This document shows, piece after piece, positions 1 to 8,709 of a DNA stretch of 64,000 nucleotides. The position numbers were made by a program, and so were the translations under genes. Each line of letters starts with the position of its first letter. The stretch's first letter is position 1. The notes below the pieces were generated by a model. The model was not told the origin of the DNA and searched no databases. It was given only the letters and a program-made list of their open reading frames with translations. Source of the stretch: Streptomyces spectabilis (GTDB lineage Bacteria > Actinomycetota > Actinomycetes > Streptomycetales > Streptomycetaceae); assembly GCF_008704795.1 (NCBI RefSeq), contig NZ_CP023690.1, positions 62,001 to 126,000 on the forward strand, given 5' to 3'.

Positions 1-722
1 GCGCCCGCTCCACCGTGCGCCACGCCCTGGGCATCCCCATGAGCGGCACCCGCTCCCAGGCCTTCCACGTCGTGGTCGACATCGCCGAGGACCCCGGCCA
101 CCCGCTGCCCCTGGAGCGCGTGTTCACCTACGAACACCCCGCGCTCGGCGGGCGCAGCGTGATGCGGGTGCCCTTCGCCGGCGGCTTCCAGCTCGACCTG
201 CAGTGCAAGGACGGCGACGACCCCGAGCAGTGGGCCACCGAGGAGGCCGCCCGCGCCTGGGTGGCCCGCGTGGTGCCCCCCGCCTACGCCGACCGGCTGC
301 TGTGGGTCTCGCGCTACCACTTCCTGCAGGTCGTGGCCGACGCCTTCACCGACCCCGCCCACCGGGTCCTGCTGGTGGGCGAGGCCTCGCACCTGTTCCC
401 GCCGTTCGGGGCGCGCGGCATGAACAGCGGCATCGCCGACGCGGTGGCCGCCGCCGACGCCATCGCCCAGGCCCTGGCCGGCGGCGAACGCACCGCGGCC
501 GTCGGCGCGTTCGCCCACGCCCGCCGCGAGGCCGCCCTGTTCAACTCCCGCGCGGCCGGCACCGCCCTGGCCCACCTGCGCCCCCGCCACCGCAGGACCC
601 GGCTGCTGCAGGCCTTCTCCGCCCGCCTGGCCCCGCTGGTGCCCGCCTGGGGCGAATGGCTGGAGCGCGCCCCCTACGGGCCGCGCACCGCACCGGCCAC
701 CGCCGTGCACGGAAAGTACTGA
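1..722 (+). CDS. FAD-dependent aromatic-type monooxygenase, C-terminal part
   Basis: The reading frame is open from base 3, so the gene starts before the window. The visible part contains the second FAD motif of PheA/TfdB-type flavin hydroxylases, here VLLVGEASHLFPPFGARG followed by MNSGIADA (family norm GDAAH), which contacts the FAD ribityl/pyrophosphate. About 100 residues follow, so the thioredoxin-like C-terminal domain of the long members is missing. Such enzymes use NAD(P)H and O2 to hydroxylate or epoxidise an aromatic or conjugated substrate in the cytosol. The next gene starts 6 bases after the stop, so they are probably cotranscribed. Family assignment is sound; the substrate is unknown. 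Confidence 0.8.
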   Translation, partial: ARSTVRHALGIPMSGTRSQAFHVVVDIAEDPGHPLPLERVFTYEHPALGGRSVMRVPFAGGFQLDLQCKDGDDPEQWATEEAARAWVARVVPPAYADRLLWVSRYHFLQVVADAFTDPAHRVLLVGEASHLFPPFGARGMNSGIADAVAAADAIAQALAGGERTAAVGAFAHARREAALFNSRAAGTALAHLRPRHRRTRLLQAFSARLAPLVPAWGEWLERAPYGPRTAPATAVHGKY

Positions 723-728
723 CCGGCC

Positions 729-1559
729 GTGTCCCCCCGGCACACGGCGTGGTTCGCCTGGCGGCCCGGCTCCCACCTGGCCCCCGCCCGCCCGCCCGAC
801 GCCCCGGTCCTGGCCGCCGACTCCTGGCTCGTCCAGGACGGCCGGGCAAGGTTCACCGCCGGGCACCGGGCCCGGTTCCTGGCCGCCTGCCGGGCCGCGG
901 GCGCCGGCCGCGGCCTGGACGCGGACGGCTTCTTCACCCAGGCGCTGGCCCGGCTGCCGCGCACCGGCGCCTGGTTCCCGCGCGTGGAACTGCTCGGCGG
1001 CGCCCGGCCGGTGCTCGGCCTGCGCCTTCGGCCCTGCCCCGAGCGCACCGGCCAGGCGCGCCTGAGCTGCTGGTACGGGCCCGACCCGCGCACCTGCCCC
1101 ACCCGCAAGGGCCCCGACCTGGCCGCGCTCGCCGGCTTGCGCGCCCACGCCCGGGGCCGGGGCGCCGACGACTACCTGCTGACCACCCCCGACGGGCGGG
1201 CCAGCGAGGCCACCTCGGCCACCCTGCTGTGGTGGCAGGACGGGCGGCTGTGCCTGCCCGCGCCCGGCCTGCCCGTCCTGCCCGGCATCACCGCCGCCTG
1301 GATCACCGCCCGCGCCACCCGCCTGGGCATCCCCCTCACCCCCCGCGACGTCCGCCCGGCCGACCTCAGCGGCCACGAGGTGTGGCTGGTCAACGCCCTG
1401 CACGGCATCCGGCCCGTGACCGCCTGGCCCCACACCCCCTACCGGGCCGGGCCCGCCGAGCGCGCCGCGGACTGGCAGCGCGCCTGGCAGGACGCCGCCC
1501 GCCCCCTGCCCGCCCCGCGCGTCCCGCGTCCGTCCGCACGGCAGGCCGCCCGCCCCTGA
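729..1559 (+). CDS. Class IV aminotransferase / aminodeoxychorismate lyase-like protein
   Basis: The 276-residue protein has the order of motifs of fold-type IV PLP enzymes (PabC, IlvE, D-amino-acid transaminase): a lysine in PTRKGPDLAAL that fits the Schiff-base position, then SEATSATLLWW, VLPGIT and a VWLVNALHGIRPV segment that binds the cofactor phosphate side. PabC-like members release pyruvate from aminodeoxychorismate to give p-aminobenzoate; others transaminate. The GTG start directly follows the upstream stop, in an apparent operon with the monooxygenase. The tail is arginine/proline-rich and probably disordered. Which reaction it performs cannot be read from the sequence. Confidence 0.65.
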   Translation: MSPRHTAWFAWRPGSHLAPARPPDAPVLAADSWLVQDGRARFTAGHRARFLAACRAAGAGRGLDADGFFTQALARLPRTGAWFPRVELLGGARPVLGLRLRPCPERTGQARLSCWYGPDPRTCPTRKGPDLAALAGLRAHARGRGADDYLLTTPDGRASEATSATLLWWQDGRLCLPAPGLPVLPGITAAWITARATRLGIPLTPRDVRPADLSGHEVWLVNALHGIRPVTAWPHTPYRAGPAERAADWQRAWQDAARPLPAPRVPRPSARQAARP

Positions 1560-1617
1560 ACCGCCCCCGCCACCCGGCCCGTTGCCCCGCCCGCCCGCCC
1601 AAGGAGAGCTTCCCGTC

Positions 1618-3621
1618 ATGAACAGCCGCCCCCTGACCCTGGCCATCGTCGGCGCCGGCCCCCGAGGCCTGTCCGTCCTGGAGCGGACCCTCGCCGGCGC
1701 CCGCACCCTGCCCACCCGCCCGCTGACCGTGCACGTCATCGACCCCTTCCCGCCCGGCGCGGGCGCCGTGTGGCGCACCGACCAGCCCGCCCACCTGCTG
1801 ATGAACACCGTCGCCTCCCAGGTGACCGTGTTCACCGACGCCTCCGTGCGCATGCAGGGCCCGCTGGTGCGCGGCCCGAGCCTGTACCAGTGGGCCCGCT
1901 CCCTGGCCCGCTCCCGCACCGCCGCCGCCCAGCCGGCGTGGGTGCTCGAGCAGGCCAGCGCCCTGGGCCCCGACGCCTACCCCACCCGCGCCTTCTACGG
2001 CCACTACCTGCGCTGGGCGTTCGCCCACATCGTCTCCCGCGCCCCCTCCCACACCCGGGTGCGCACCCACGCCACCCGCGCCACCGCCCTGGACGACGCC
2101 GGGAGGCACCCGCACAGCCCGCAGACCCTGCGCCTGGCCGACGGCACCGTCCTGACGGGTCTGGACGCGGTGGTCCTGGCCCAGGGGCACACCCCGGTCC
2201 GGCCGACGGCCGCCGAAGCGGACCTGGCCGGCTACGCCGCCCGCCACCAGCTGCGCTACCTGCCCCCCGCCAACCCCGCCGACCTGGACCTGTCCGCCAT
2301 CGCCCCCGGCGAGACGGTGCTGCTGCGCGGCCTGGGCCTGAACTTCTTCGACCACATGGCCCTGTTCACCCTCGGCCGCGGCGGCACCTTCCACCGCCAG
2401 GACGGCGTACTCACCTACCGGCCCTCGGGCCGCGAACCGCACCTGGTGGCCGGCTCACGGCGCGGCGTGCCCTACCACGCGCGCGGCGAGAACGAGAAGG
2501 GCGCCTTCGGCCGCCACACCCCCCGCCTGCTCACCGCCGAGCGCATCGCCCTGCTGCGACAGCAGCGCCCGCTGGACTTCGCCGCCCGGCTGTGGCCGCT
2601 GATCGCCACCGAGGTGGAGGCCGTCTACTACCGCACCCTGCTGGCCGCCCACGGCCGCACCGGCGAGGGCCGGGAACTGGCCGAGCGCTACCTGGCCGCG
2701 CCCTCCGCCCAGGCCCGCGCCTCCCTGCTCGACACCCACCGCGTGGCCGCCGACGAGCGCTGGGACTGGGAGCAGGTCGCCAAGCCCTACAAGGAGACCG
2801 CCTTCAGCGGGCCCGGCGACTTCACCGCCTGGCTCCTGGCCCATCTGCGGCGCGATCTGGACCAGGCCCGCCAGGGCAACCTCAGCGGTCCGGTGAAGGC
2901 CGCCCTGGACGTGCTGCGCGACCTGCGCAACGAGATCCGCCAGGTCGTCGACCACGGCGGGCTGAGCGCCGACTCCCACCGCGAGGACCTGGAGCGCTGG
3001 TACACCCCGCTGAACGCCTACCTGTCCATCGGCCCGCCCGCCTCGCGCATCGAGGAGATGACCGCGCTGATCGAAGCCGGCGTCCTGGAAGTGGCCGGCC
3101 CCGAACTGAGCGTGCGCCCCGCCCAGGGCCCCGACGGGCCGGTGTTCGCGGCCACCTCCGCGGCCGTGGCCGGGCCGCCCGTCACCGCGCGGACCCTCAT
3201 CGAGGCCCGCCTTCCCGAGACCGACCTGCACCGCACCACCGACCCGCTGCTGCGCCACCTGCTGGGCAGCGGACAGGCCCGGCTGCACACCCTCACCGGC
3301 CCGCGCGGCGACTACGAGACCGGGGGCCTGGCCGTCACCGCCCGCCCCTACCACCTGGTGGACAGCCGCGGCCGCGCCCACCCGCGGCGCTTCGCCTACG
3401 GCGTGCCGACCGAGGCGGTGCACTGGGCGACCGCGGCGGGCATACGCCCCGGCGTGGACTCCGTCATCCTGGGCGACGCCGACGCCATCGCCCACAGCCT
3501 GCTGGCCCTGCCCGCGCACAGCACACCCCCCGCCCACGGCACGGCCCTCGCGGTGGACGCCGCCCGCCCCCTGCCCGACGCCGTCCCGCCCCTCATGGCC
3601 GCCGCCACCGGCCGCGAGTAG
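1618..3621 (+). CDS. Large FAD/NAD(P)-binding protein
   Basis: I chose ATG 1618 because AAGGAGAG lies just upstream, rather than an in-frame earlier codon. The protein (667 residues) opens with a dinucleotide-binding fold, LAIVGAGPRGLSVLER, followed by DPFPPGAGAVWRTDQP, which is typical of the large actinobacterial FAD-NAD(P)-binding family. A second nucleotide-binding-like strand is GLDAVVLAQGHTP near residue 185, and RGVPYHARGENEKGAFG is a family signature in the middle. Members are presumed flavin oxidoreductases but their substrates are mostly unknown. Third gene of the run starting at the monooxygenase. Confidence 0.7.
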   Translation: MNSRPLTLAIVGAGPRGLSVLERTLAGARTLPTRPLTVHVIDPFPPGAGAVWRTDQPAHLLMNTVASQVTVFTDASVRMQGPLVRGPSLYQWARSLARSRTAAAQPAWVLEQASALGPDAYPTRAFYGHYLRWAFAHIVSRAPSHTRVRTHATRATALDDAGRHPHSPQTLRLADGTVLTGLDAVVLAQGHTPVRPTAAEADLAGYAARHQLRYLPPANPADLDLSAIAPGETVLLRGLGLNFFDHMALFTLGRGGTFHRQDGVLTYRPSGREPHLVAGSRRGVPYHARGENEKGAFGRHTPRLLTAERIALLRQQRPLDFAARLWPLIATEVEAVYYRTLLAAHGRTGEGRELAERYLAAPSAQARASLLDTHRVAADERWDWEQVAKPYKETAFSGPGDFTAWLLAHLRRDLDQARQGNLSGPVKAALDVLRDLRNEIRQVVDHGGLSADSHREDLERWYTPLNAYLSIGPPASRIEEMTALIEAGVLEVAGPELSVRPAQGPDGPVFAATSAAVAGPPVTARTLIEARLPETDLHRTTDPLLRHLLGSGQARLHTLTGPRGDYETGGLAVTARPYHLVDSRGRAHPRRFAYGVPTEAVHWATAAGIRPGVDSVILGDADAIAHSLLALPAHSTPPAHGTALAVDAARPLPDAVPPLMAAATGRE

Positions 3622-3718
3622 CCGCGTGCCCGGTCCTGCCCCCGTTGTCCACACTGCGCTGCCGCTTCGTGACGCGCGCCCGTGCACCACGAAGCGGCCG
3701 GCCCAGGAAGAGGTACTG

Positions 3719-4294
3719 ATGGCCCAGACACCCACGGCACGCTGCACCCCGGCGCACCTCGCCGCCCAGGCCACCCGCCTGGCGGCCGCCATGGACGCCG
3801 TCACCGACACCGAAGCCGCCCGGCGGGGCCTGACCCGCGCCGACTTCGAGGTCCTGGCCGCCCTGCGCGGCGCGGGCGCCGAGCGCGGCTACCGGCTGCG
3901 CACCGGTGAACTCGCCGGGCGCTGCCGCCTGTCCTCGGGCGGCACCAGCAACATCATCCGCAGGATGGCCGAGTCCGGCTACGTGGTCCGCGAGGCCGAC
4001 CTGCACGACGGGCGCGGCTCCTGGGCGCAGCTGACCGAGGAGGGACGCCGTGTGGTGGACGCGGTGCGCCGGGCCGCGGACGCCGTCTACGAGCGGCTGC
4101 TGGGGCCGCTGCCCGCCGGCGCGGCGGACGCGCTGTCCGGACTGATCTCCCTGGTGGCCGCCGCCCTCGAACAGGCCCCCGGCGCCGGGGCGTTCACGGC
4201 GGCAGACGGGGCGGCGGGAGACGGGGCGGCGGCCGGGGCGCCGGGGCGGGGGCGCAGGATCGTGCGCGCCCCGCGGCCCGCGCCCAAACGCTGA
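3719..4294 (+). CDS. MarR-family transcriptional regulator (paralogue 1)
   Basis: A 191-residue winged-helix protein. The recognition part reads CRLSSGGTSNIIRRMAESG and the wing is LHDGRGSWAQLTEEG. ATG 3719 follows AGGAAGAGG; the frame is open further upstream but without a ribosome site. It is closely similar over the whole DNA-binding domain to the MarR protein at 18492-18965, so the cluster carries a regulator pair. The last 40 residues are Ala/Gly/Arg-rich and probably disordered. A 14-bp palindrome (4543-4556), a candidate operator for this family, lies downstream in front of the next gene. The ligand is unknown. Confidence 0.85.
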   Translation: MAQTPTARCTPAHLAAQATRLAAAMDAVTDTEAARRGLTRADFEVLAALRGAGAERGYRLRTGELAGRCRLSSGGTSNIIRRMAESGYVVREADLHDGRGSWAQLTEEGRRVVDAVRRAADAVYERLLGPLPAGAADALSGLISLVAAALEQAPGAGAFTAADGAAGDGAAAGAPGRGRRIVRAPRPAPKR

Positions 4295-4296
4295 AA

Positions 4297-4358
4297 CCCC
4301 CCTCTTCGGGCCGCCACGGGGGGGGCGGGCGGCCAGCACGGAAGGCCGAAGAGGGGGG
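4297..4358 (+). terminator. Hairpin terminator after the MarR gene
   Basis: Arms 4297-4309 (CCCCCCTCTTCGG) and 4346-4358 are perfectly complementary, and an inner stem 4309-4315 / 4328-4334 extends the pairing with a one-sided bulge. It starts 3 bases after the marR stop codon. There is no clear T run, as usual in Streptomyces. Confidence 0.6.
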
Positions 4359-4542
4359 AAGACAGAGGGGGAAAGGAAGCCGGGCGCCTGAGCGGCGGGG
4401 CGTACCGGTGTGTGCCCGGCTTCCTGTCTCCCATGGTGACGCGGCCCGGCGGCGGGCCGCAAAGGCCCGGGCGCTACTTCGGCAACATGCCCCGCCCGCC
4501 CCCCGGCCCGGGGGGCGGCCCCAAGGGCGGTTCCCGGTGGGC

Positions 4543-4556
4543 GACTTGGCCAAGTG
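4543..4556. promoter_or_regulatory. Candidate cluster operator, site A
   Basis: The core ACTTGGCCAAGT (4544-4555) is a perfect 12-bp palindrome, about 140 bases before the ATG at 4695 in the otherwise featureless gap 4359-4694. It belongs to a set of similar 14-mers (17236, 18357, 24082, 36741) that share GACTTG-SS-CAAGTC. The binding protein is unknown; the MarR paralogues and the StrR-like protein are the obvious candidates. Confidence 0.45.
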
Positions 4557-4694
4557 GGTGCCGGGCGGGCCGCGGCGGGAGGGGCCGGTGGAGGCACGGG
4601 CGTTGGGCCCGGTGATGCGCGGCCATGTGGCACCCCGCAGGCGCCCCCGGCCGCGCCCCGGCACACCCTTTCCGCACCGCCCAGGAGGCACAGG

Positions 4695-5231
4695 ATGAAC
4701 ACCAGCGTGACGCGCCCCACCGCCCCTATCGGGGCGCTGCTGCGGCACTTCGCAGATCTGCGTGATGGCACCCACGGCGACGGAGCCGTCTCGCGCGCGG
4801 CCAAGGAGGAGCTGTTCCGGCAGGCCGTCGCGCTCCTTGACCCCTACGCCCGCCAGGTGCTCGCAGAGTTCAACACCCATCTGCTCAACGGGGCGGGCCG
4901 GGTGGACGCCGGCGGATCCACCCGCGCGGGAGACGGCGGCCTGGTGGCCACCTGGGCGCTGACCTGGCCCCGGCAGCGCGCCGAGGGCATCGACCCGATC
5001 AGCCTGGTGGCGCACTACGGCCGGGGATTCCACCACCCGCACCTGCGCGGCGCCACCGTCGCCGAATGGCCGCTGAACGTCTTCACCGACGAGCAGGCCG
5101 CCGCCGAGGTGCCCACCCTGCGCGCGATCGCCACCGCCGACCTGCACAACCTGGTCTTCCAGCGCGACTTCCGCATCGTGCCCGCCATCACCGACCCGCA
5201 CAGCACCCCCGCCGCGCCCGAGGAGGCCTGA
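4695..5231 (+). CDS. Conserved hypothetical protein paired with the flavin oxidoreductase
   Basis: ATG 4695 follows a strong AGGAGG. The 178-residue protein has no signal peptide, membrane segment or cofactor motif I recognise. It has a helical N-terminal half (KEELFRQAVALLDPYARQVL) and a His-rich stretch, YGRGFHHPHLRGATVAEWP, which could bind metal. Its stop and the ATG of the luciferase-like gene share one base (TGATG), so the two are translationally coupled and the protein is probably a partner of that enzyme or acts in the same step. I cannot assign a function. Confidence 0.7.
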   Translation: MNTSVTRPTAPIGALLRHFADLRDGTHGDGAVSRAAKEELFRQAVALLDPYARQVLAEFNTHLLNGAGRVDAGGSTRAGDGGLVATWALTWPRQRAEGIDPISLVAHYGRGFHHPHLRGATVAEWPLNVFTDEQAAAEVPTLRAIATADLHNLVFQRDFRIVPAITDPHSTPAAPEEA

Positions 5232-6208
5232 TGGAGCAGACACCGCTGCGTCTTTCGGTCCTGGACCAGACCCCCGTCGGCGAGGGCCAGACGGCCGCCG
5301 AGGCACTGCGCGCCTCCGCCGATCTCGCCCAGGCCGTGGACGGCCTGGGCTACACCCGCTACTGGGTGGCCGAACACCACGACTCCCCCGGGTTCGCCGG
5401 GACCGCACCCGAGATCCTGGCCGGACACCTCCTGGCCCGCACCCGCCACCTGCGCATCGGCACCGGCGGCGTCCTGCTGCCCCGCTACCGGGCGGCCAAG
5501 GTCGCCGAGGTCTTCAACGTGCTGGCCGCGCTGCATCCGGGCCGGGTCGACCTCGGGGTGGGGCGCGCGGGCGGCCCCGCCGACCGCTTCCCCGCCCAGG
5601 TCGAAGAGGTGCGGCTGCGCCTGGGCCTGATCCCGGGCCGCCGCCCCGAGACCGACCAGAGCGCACCCGTGCCGCCGCGGCTGTGGCTGCTGGGCGCGGG
5701 CACCAACTCCGCCCGCCACGCCGGAAAGCTGGGCGCCTCCTTCGCCTACGCCTACTTCCTGACCCACAAGCCGGGCCGGGCCGTGATGGACGCCTACCGC
5801 GGCGCCCTGGACGCCGCCGGGCACCCGCCGCAGCGCGGCGTGGTGGCCGTGCGCGTGGTGAGCGCCGACACCGAGGCCAGGGCCGAGGAGCTCGCGCAGA
5901 GCGTGCTGCTGTGGCGCAGCCGCAAGGACCTGGGCCAGGACCTGCCGCTGCCGTCGGTGCACGGCGTGCGCGGCCACCGGTGGAGCGCGCTGGAGGCGGA
6001 GCGGGCCGCCGCGCTGCGCCGCACCCTGGTGGCGGGCACCCCCGAGCAGGTGCGCGCGCGGCTGACACAGCTGGCCGCCGAACACGGCGTCGGCGAGATC
6101 CTGGTGAACACCCTGACCGCCGACCCCGCCGACCGGGTGCGCTCCTACCGGCTGCTCGCCGAGGCCTTCGAGCTGAAGGCGCCCGCGCCCGACGCCGTAC
6201 CCGTGTAG
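5231..6208 (+). CDS. LLM-class (luciferase-like) flavin-dependent oxidoreductase
   Basis: The 325-residue protein begins LRLSVLDQTPVGEGQTAAEA and continues GYTRYWVAEHHDSPGFAGTAP, the signature of the MsnO8-type branch of the bacterial luciferase-like (TIM-barrel) family. RHLRIGTGGVLLPRYRAAKVAE gives the second conserved strand. These enzymes use reduced FMN (sometimes F420) with O2 for monooxygenation, usually fed by a separate reductase that is not evident here. Translation is coupled to the upstream gene by TGATG. A very stable hairpin follows the stop. Confidence 0.85.
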   Translation: MEQTPLRLSVLDQTPVGEGQTAAEALRASADLAQAVDGLGYTRYWVAEHHDSPGFAGTAPEILAGHLLARTRHLRIGTGGVLLPRYRAAKVAEVFNVLAALHPGRVDLGVGRAGGPADRFPAQVEEVRLRLGLIPGRRPETDQSAPVPPRLWLLGAGTNSARHAGKLGASFAYAYFLTHKPGRAVMDAYRGALDAAGHPPQRGVVAVRVVSADTEARAEELAQSVLLWRSRKDLGQDLPLPSVHGVRGHRWSALEAERAAALRRTLVAGTPEQVRARLTQLAAEHGVGEILVNTLTADPADRVRSYRLLAEAFELKAPAPDAVPV

Positions 6209-6223
6209 GAACCGCGGGCGGGA

Positions 6224-6262
6224 CAGAGGCGGGAGAGCCCTCACCGGGCTCTCCCGCCTCTG
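6224..6262. terminator. Bidirectional terminator, 17-bp perfect stem
   Basis: Arms 6224-6240 and 6246-6262 are exactly complementary (right arm GGGCTCTCCCGCCTCTG) with a 5-base loop. It lies between the converging luciferase-like and propeller genes, 16 bases after the first stop. Confidence 0.8.
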
Positions 6263-6297
6263 CGTTGTGCCGGTGCCCGGGGGCGGGCACAGAAGAG

Positions 6298-6327
6298 CGG
6301 GGCGGCCGTTGGTGTACGGCCGCCCCG
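6298..6327. terminator. Second intergenic hairpin
   Basis: CGGGGCGGCCGT (6298-6309) pairs perfectly with 6316-6327 around the loop TGGTGT. It backs up the hairpin at 6224 between the converging genes. Confidence 0.55.
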
Positions 6328-6469
6328 GGGGGTCTGGGTCCTCCTGTCTGCGGTTGTGGTCGGTTCTGCGGTGGTGGCGTCTGCTCCGGCGTGCGGCTAT
6401 CGCGTGCTCCTCTCGCCGGGGGTGGTCATGTGCTCCTCCTTCTTCTTCTTGCTTCTTCTTCGTCGTTCT

Positions 6470-6576
6470 TCGGTCGGGGGCTCTGTCGGGGGTCGGGGGC
6501 GGTCGGGGGCGGGGTCGAAGGGGCGGGGGTCGGGGGTCGGGGGCGGTCGGGGGTTGGGGGTTGGGGGTTGGGGGTT
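6470..6576. repeat. G-rich repeats ending in four GGGGGTT units
   Basis: From about 6470 the plus strand is a run of GGGGGTC / GGGGGCGGTC units that ends in four exact 7-bp GGGGGTT copies at 6549-6576. These G tracts could form quadruplexes on the plus strand. The last unit overlaps the TAA stop of the propeller gene. Just upstream (6425-6467) is a pyrimidine-rich TTCTTC stretch. No gene is seen in 6328-6574. Confidence 0.7.
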
Positions 6577-7828
6577 ACTGGGCGTCGGTCTCGTTGCGGT
6601 AGACCATGAGCTTGGCGTCCTTGGCCACGTAGTAGTTCTGGACCGAGTAGGCGATGGTGGCGAAGTCCAGGCGGCCGTCGCCGTTGAAGTCGGCGGTGGC
6701 GATGCGGGCCACGGACTCGTCGGAGACCCGCCACTTGGCCCAGACGCCGTTCTTCAGGTCGATGGCCTTGTAGTACATGACGCCCTGCCAGGGCCACGGG
6801 CCGCGCAGGGCGACCAGGAACTCGTCCTCGCCGTCGCCGTCGAAGTCGGCGGTGACGATCTGGTGGCCGGGGCCCTCGCCGTTCTCGTTCGGGTCGCCGT
6901 AGACGTCCAGCAGGACGCGGTTCCACTCGACGTCCTCGGGGCGGCCGTCGCCTGCCTTGGTGTAGACGGCGACGGTGTTGCCGTGGAAGGGCTCGACGGC
7001 GGCGACGTAGCCCATGGCGTCCTCGCCCATGCGGCCGACGTTGAGGTCGCCGCTGCCGCGGAAGCCGGTCTGCTCGAACTGGGTGACCTCGCCGGTGCCG
7101 ATGAGCTTGCGGATCCACTCCTTCTTGTTCTCGTCGTAGAACATCCAGGTGACGCCCTCGTCGGAGGCCAGCAGGAGGGACTCGCGGTCGGAGCCGGGGA
7201 TGAGGCCCTGCTTCTTCTCGGCGCCGTGGATCATGCGGAAGTGGCAGTCGTCGATGACCGTCATCGGCCACTCCTCGGCCGTGTGCACGTCGTCGGGCTG
7301 GGTGAACAGCACGACCGGCAGGACGGCGTGGACGTCTTCCTTGGCGACGATCGGCAGGCCGATGATCTCCAGGCGCTCGGTCTGGGTGAAGTAGCCGGCC
7401 CGCAGGCGGTGCATGCCGGTGGCGCGGCCCACGTAGTGCCTCTTCCAGCGGGACTCGTCCTTGTCGGGGCTGCCCGGGTTCTCCAGCCAGTCGATCTTGC
7501 CGCCCTGGGTGTTGGCGTCCTGGATGGTGCCGATGGGGCCGTAGAGGTCGTAGCAGAGGATGATGTCGGGGTGGCCGTTGCCGCTGACGTCGGCGTAGTC
7601 GGCGCCGACCGGCATCTTGATCTTGTCGGCGACCAGGCGGCGGGTCCACTTCTCGTCGTTCTGGTACCAGTAGACCTCGCCCAGGCGCAGGCCGTAGCCG
7701 AACAGGTCGGGCTTGTTGTCGTTGTTGAGGTCCGGGGCCTCCAGCCAGTAGCCGTCGCGCAGCTGGTCGGCGACGAGCTCGGGGGTGAACTTCGGGGCGC
7801 GGAAGGCGGACAGCGAGTCGGCGGTCAT
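6575..7828 (-). CDS. FG-GAP/VCBS-type beta-propeller; candidate AUDH-like dehydratase subunit
   Basis: The 417-residue protein has no signal peptide. It is made of repeated propeller blades with cation loops: DLNNDNKPDLF, DVSGNGHPDII, TADFDGDGEDEFLV and TADFNGDGRLDFATI, plus a GDLNVGRMGEDAMGY blade. It also has histidines in TGMHRLRAGYF and DDCHFRMIHG that could bind a catalytic metal. Fungal aldos-2-ulose dehydratase/isomerase is known to consist of a seven-bladed propeller carrying a zinc dehydratase site followed by cupin domains. Here a cupin gene lies 63 bases upstream in the same operon, so I infer a split AUDH-like enzyme acting on an anhydro- or keto-sugar. A structural or lectin-like propeller is the alternative. 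ATG 7828 follows AAGGAGAA. Confidence 0.6.
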   Translation of the reverse strand: MTADSLSAFRAPKFTPELVADQLRDGYWLEAPDLNNDNKPDLFGYGLRLGEVYWYQNDEKWTRRLVADKIKMPVGADYADVSGNGHPDIILCYDLYGPIGTIQDANTQGGKIDWLENPGSPDKDESRWKRHYVGRATGMHRLRAGYFTQTERLEIIGLPIVAKEDVHAVLPVVLFTQPDDVHTAEEWPMTVIDDCHFRMIHGAEKKQGLIPGSDRESLLLASDEGVTWMFYDENKKEWIRKLIGTGEVTQFEQTGFRGSGDLNVGRMGEDAMGYVAAVEPFHGNTVAVYTKAGDGRPEDVEWNRVLLDVYGDPNENGEGPGHQIVTADFDGDGEDEFLVALRGPWPWQGVMYYKAIDLKNGVWAKWRVSDESVARIATADFNGDGRLDFATIAYSVQNYYVAKDAKLMVYRNETDAQ

Positions 7829-7891
7829 GGTCGTTCTCCTTGGGGTGTCGGTGGGGCGCGGCGGCCGGTGGGGGTGGGAAGGGGGCGGGGG

Positions 7892-8656
7892 TCAGGGGGT
7901 GAGGCGGTGGTATTCGACGGCGAGCCAGACGCAGTCGGTGTCGGCGTAGTACTGGTGCCAGGGGTAGTGGTAGGAGCCGTCGGGGCGGGTGGCGCAGAAC
8001 GGGTCGGGGGTGGTGTAGCCGGGGGCCATGCGCAGGTCCTCGTAGAGGCGGGTGCGGTCCTGTGCGGTGAACTTCTGCATGCGGCCCAGGCCGTGGACTT
8101 GGGTGTGGACTTCGATGAAGTCGTGGCTGTTGTGGATGTGGCAGTGGGTGCCGGCCGGGGCGTACCAGAGGTTGGCCTTGACCTGGAACTCCTGGGGGCG
8201 GGTGGGGTGTTCGGTCTCCTTGAGCAGGTGGGCGGGGTCGAAGCGGACGGTGCCGGCGTGGTCCTGGGGGCTCTTGTGGAGGGGGGTGTCGCGGGGGAAG
8301 GGCGCGGTGCCGGCGGGGGTGGGGGTGTCGGGGGGCAGCAGGTCGGCGAGGAGCTGCCAGCCGGGTTCGTCGGTGATGGCGCCGATGGGGGCGTCGGGGT
8401 CGGTGCGCAGCAGGATGAGGGTGTCGGCCTCCTCGATGCGGGTGTCGCGCAGGATGGTGGAGGACAGGGGCGGTATGCCGGTGCGGGGGCTTTCGCTGAG
8501 GGTGACCCGGCGGGGCTGGGGGTTGACGACGATGGCCGTGCCGTCGACGGCGTAGTGGCGGGCGTTGGTCACGAGGGTGGCCTGGACGTGCGGTCCGGAG
8601 AAGTTGAGGGCGGTGGCGGTGTTGGGGGCGCTCTCGTGGCGGTGGGTGGTGGTCAT
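7892..8656 (-). CDS. Cupin-domain protein; candidate AUDH-like isomerase subunit
   Basis: The 254-residue protein starts at ATG 8656 after AGGAGG. Its C-terminal half has a clear cupin metal box, APAGTHCHIHNSHDFIEVHT followed by VHGLGRM, with closing residues in CVWLAVEYHRL. The N-terminal half is also beta-rich, which suggests a bicupin. In AUDH the cupin domain holds a second zinc site assigned to the isomerisation step. Its place between the wecB-like and propeller genes supports a joint reaction on a sugar. The protein is cytosolic, with no signal peptide. An unrelated sugar isomerase or oxygenase cupin remains possible. Confidence 0.6.
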   Translation of the reverse strand: MTTTHRHESAPNTATALNFSGPHVQATLVTNARHYAVDGTAIVVNPQPRRVTLSESPRTGIPPLSSTILRDTRIEEADTLILLRTDPDAPIGAITDEPGWQLLADLLPPDTPTPAGTAPFPRDTPLHKSPQDHAGTVRFDPAHLLKETEHPTRPQEFQVKANLWYAPAGTHCHIHNSHDFIEVHTQVHGLGRMQKFTAQDRTRLYEDLRMAPGYTTPDPFCATRPDGSYHYPWHQYYADTDCVWLAVEYHRLTP

Positions 8657-8709
8657 GGCGGGTGCCTCCTGCCGGGTCGGGCTGGCCGGGTCGGTGCGGG
8701 GTGGGGGTC

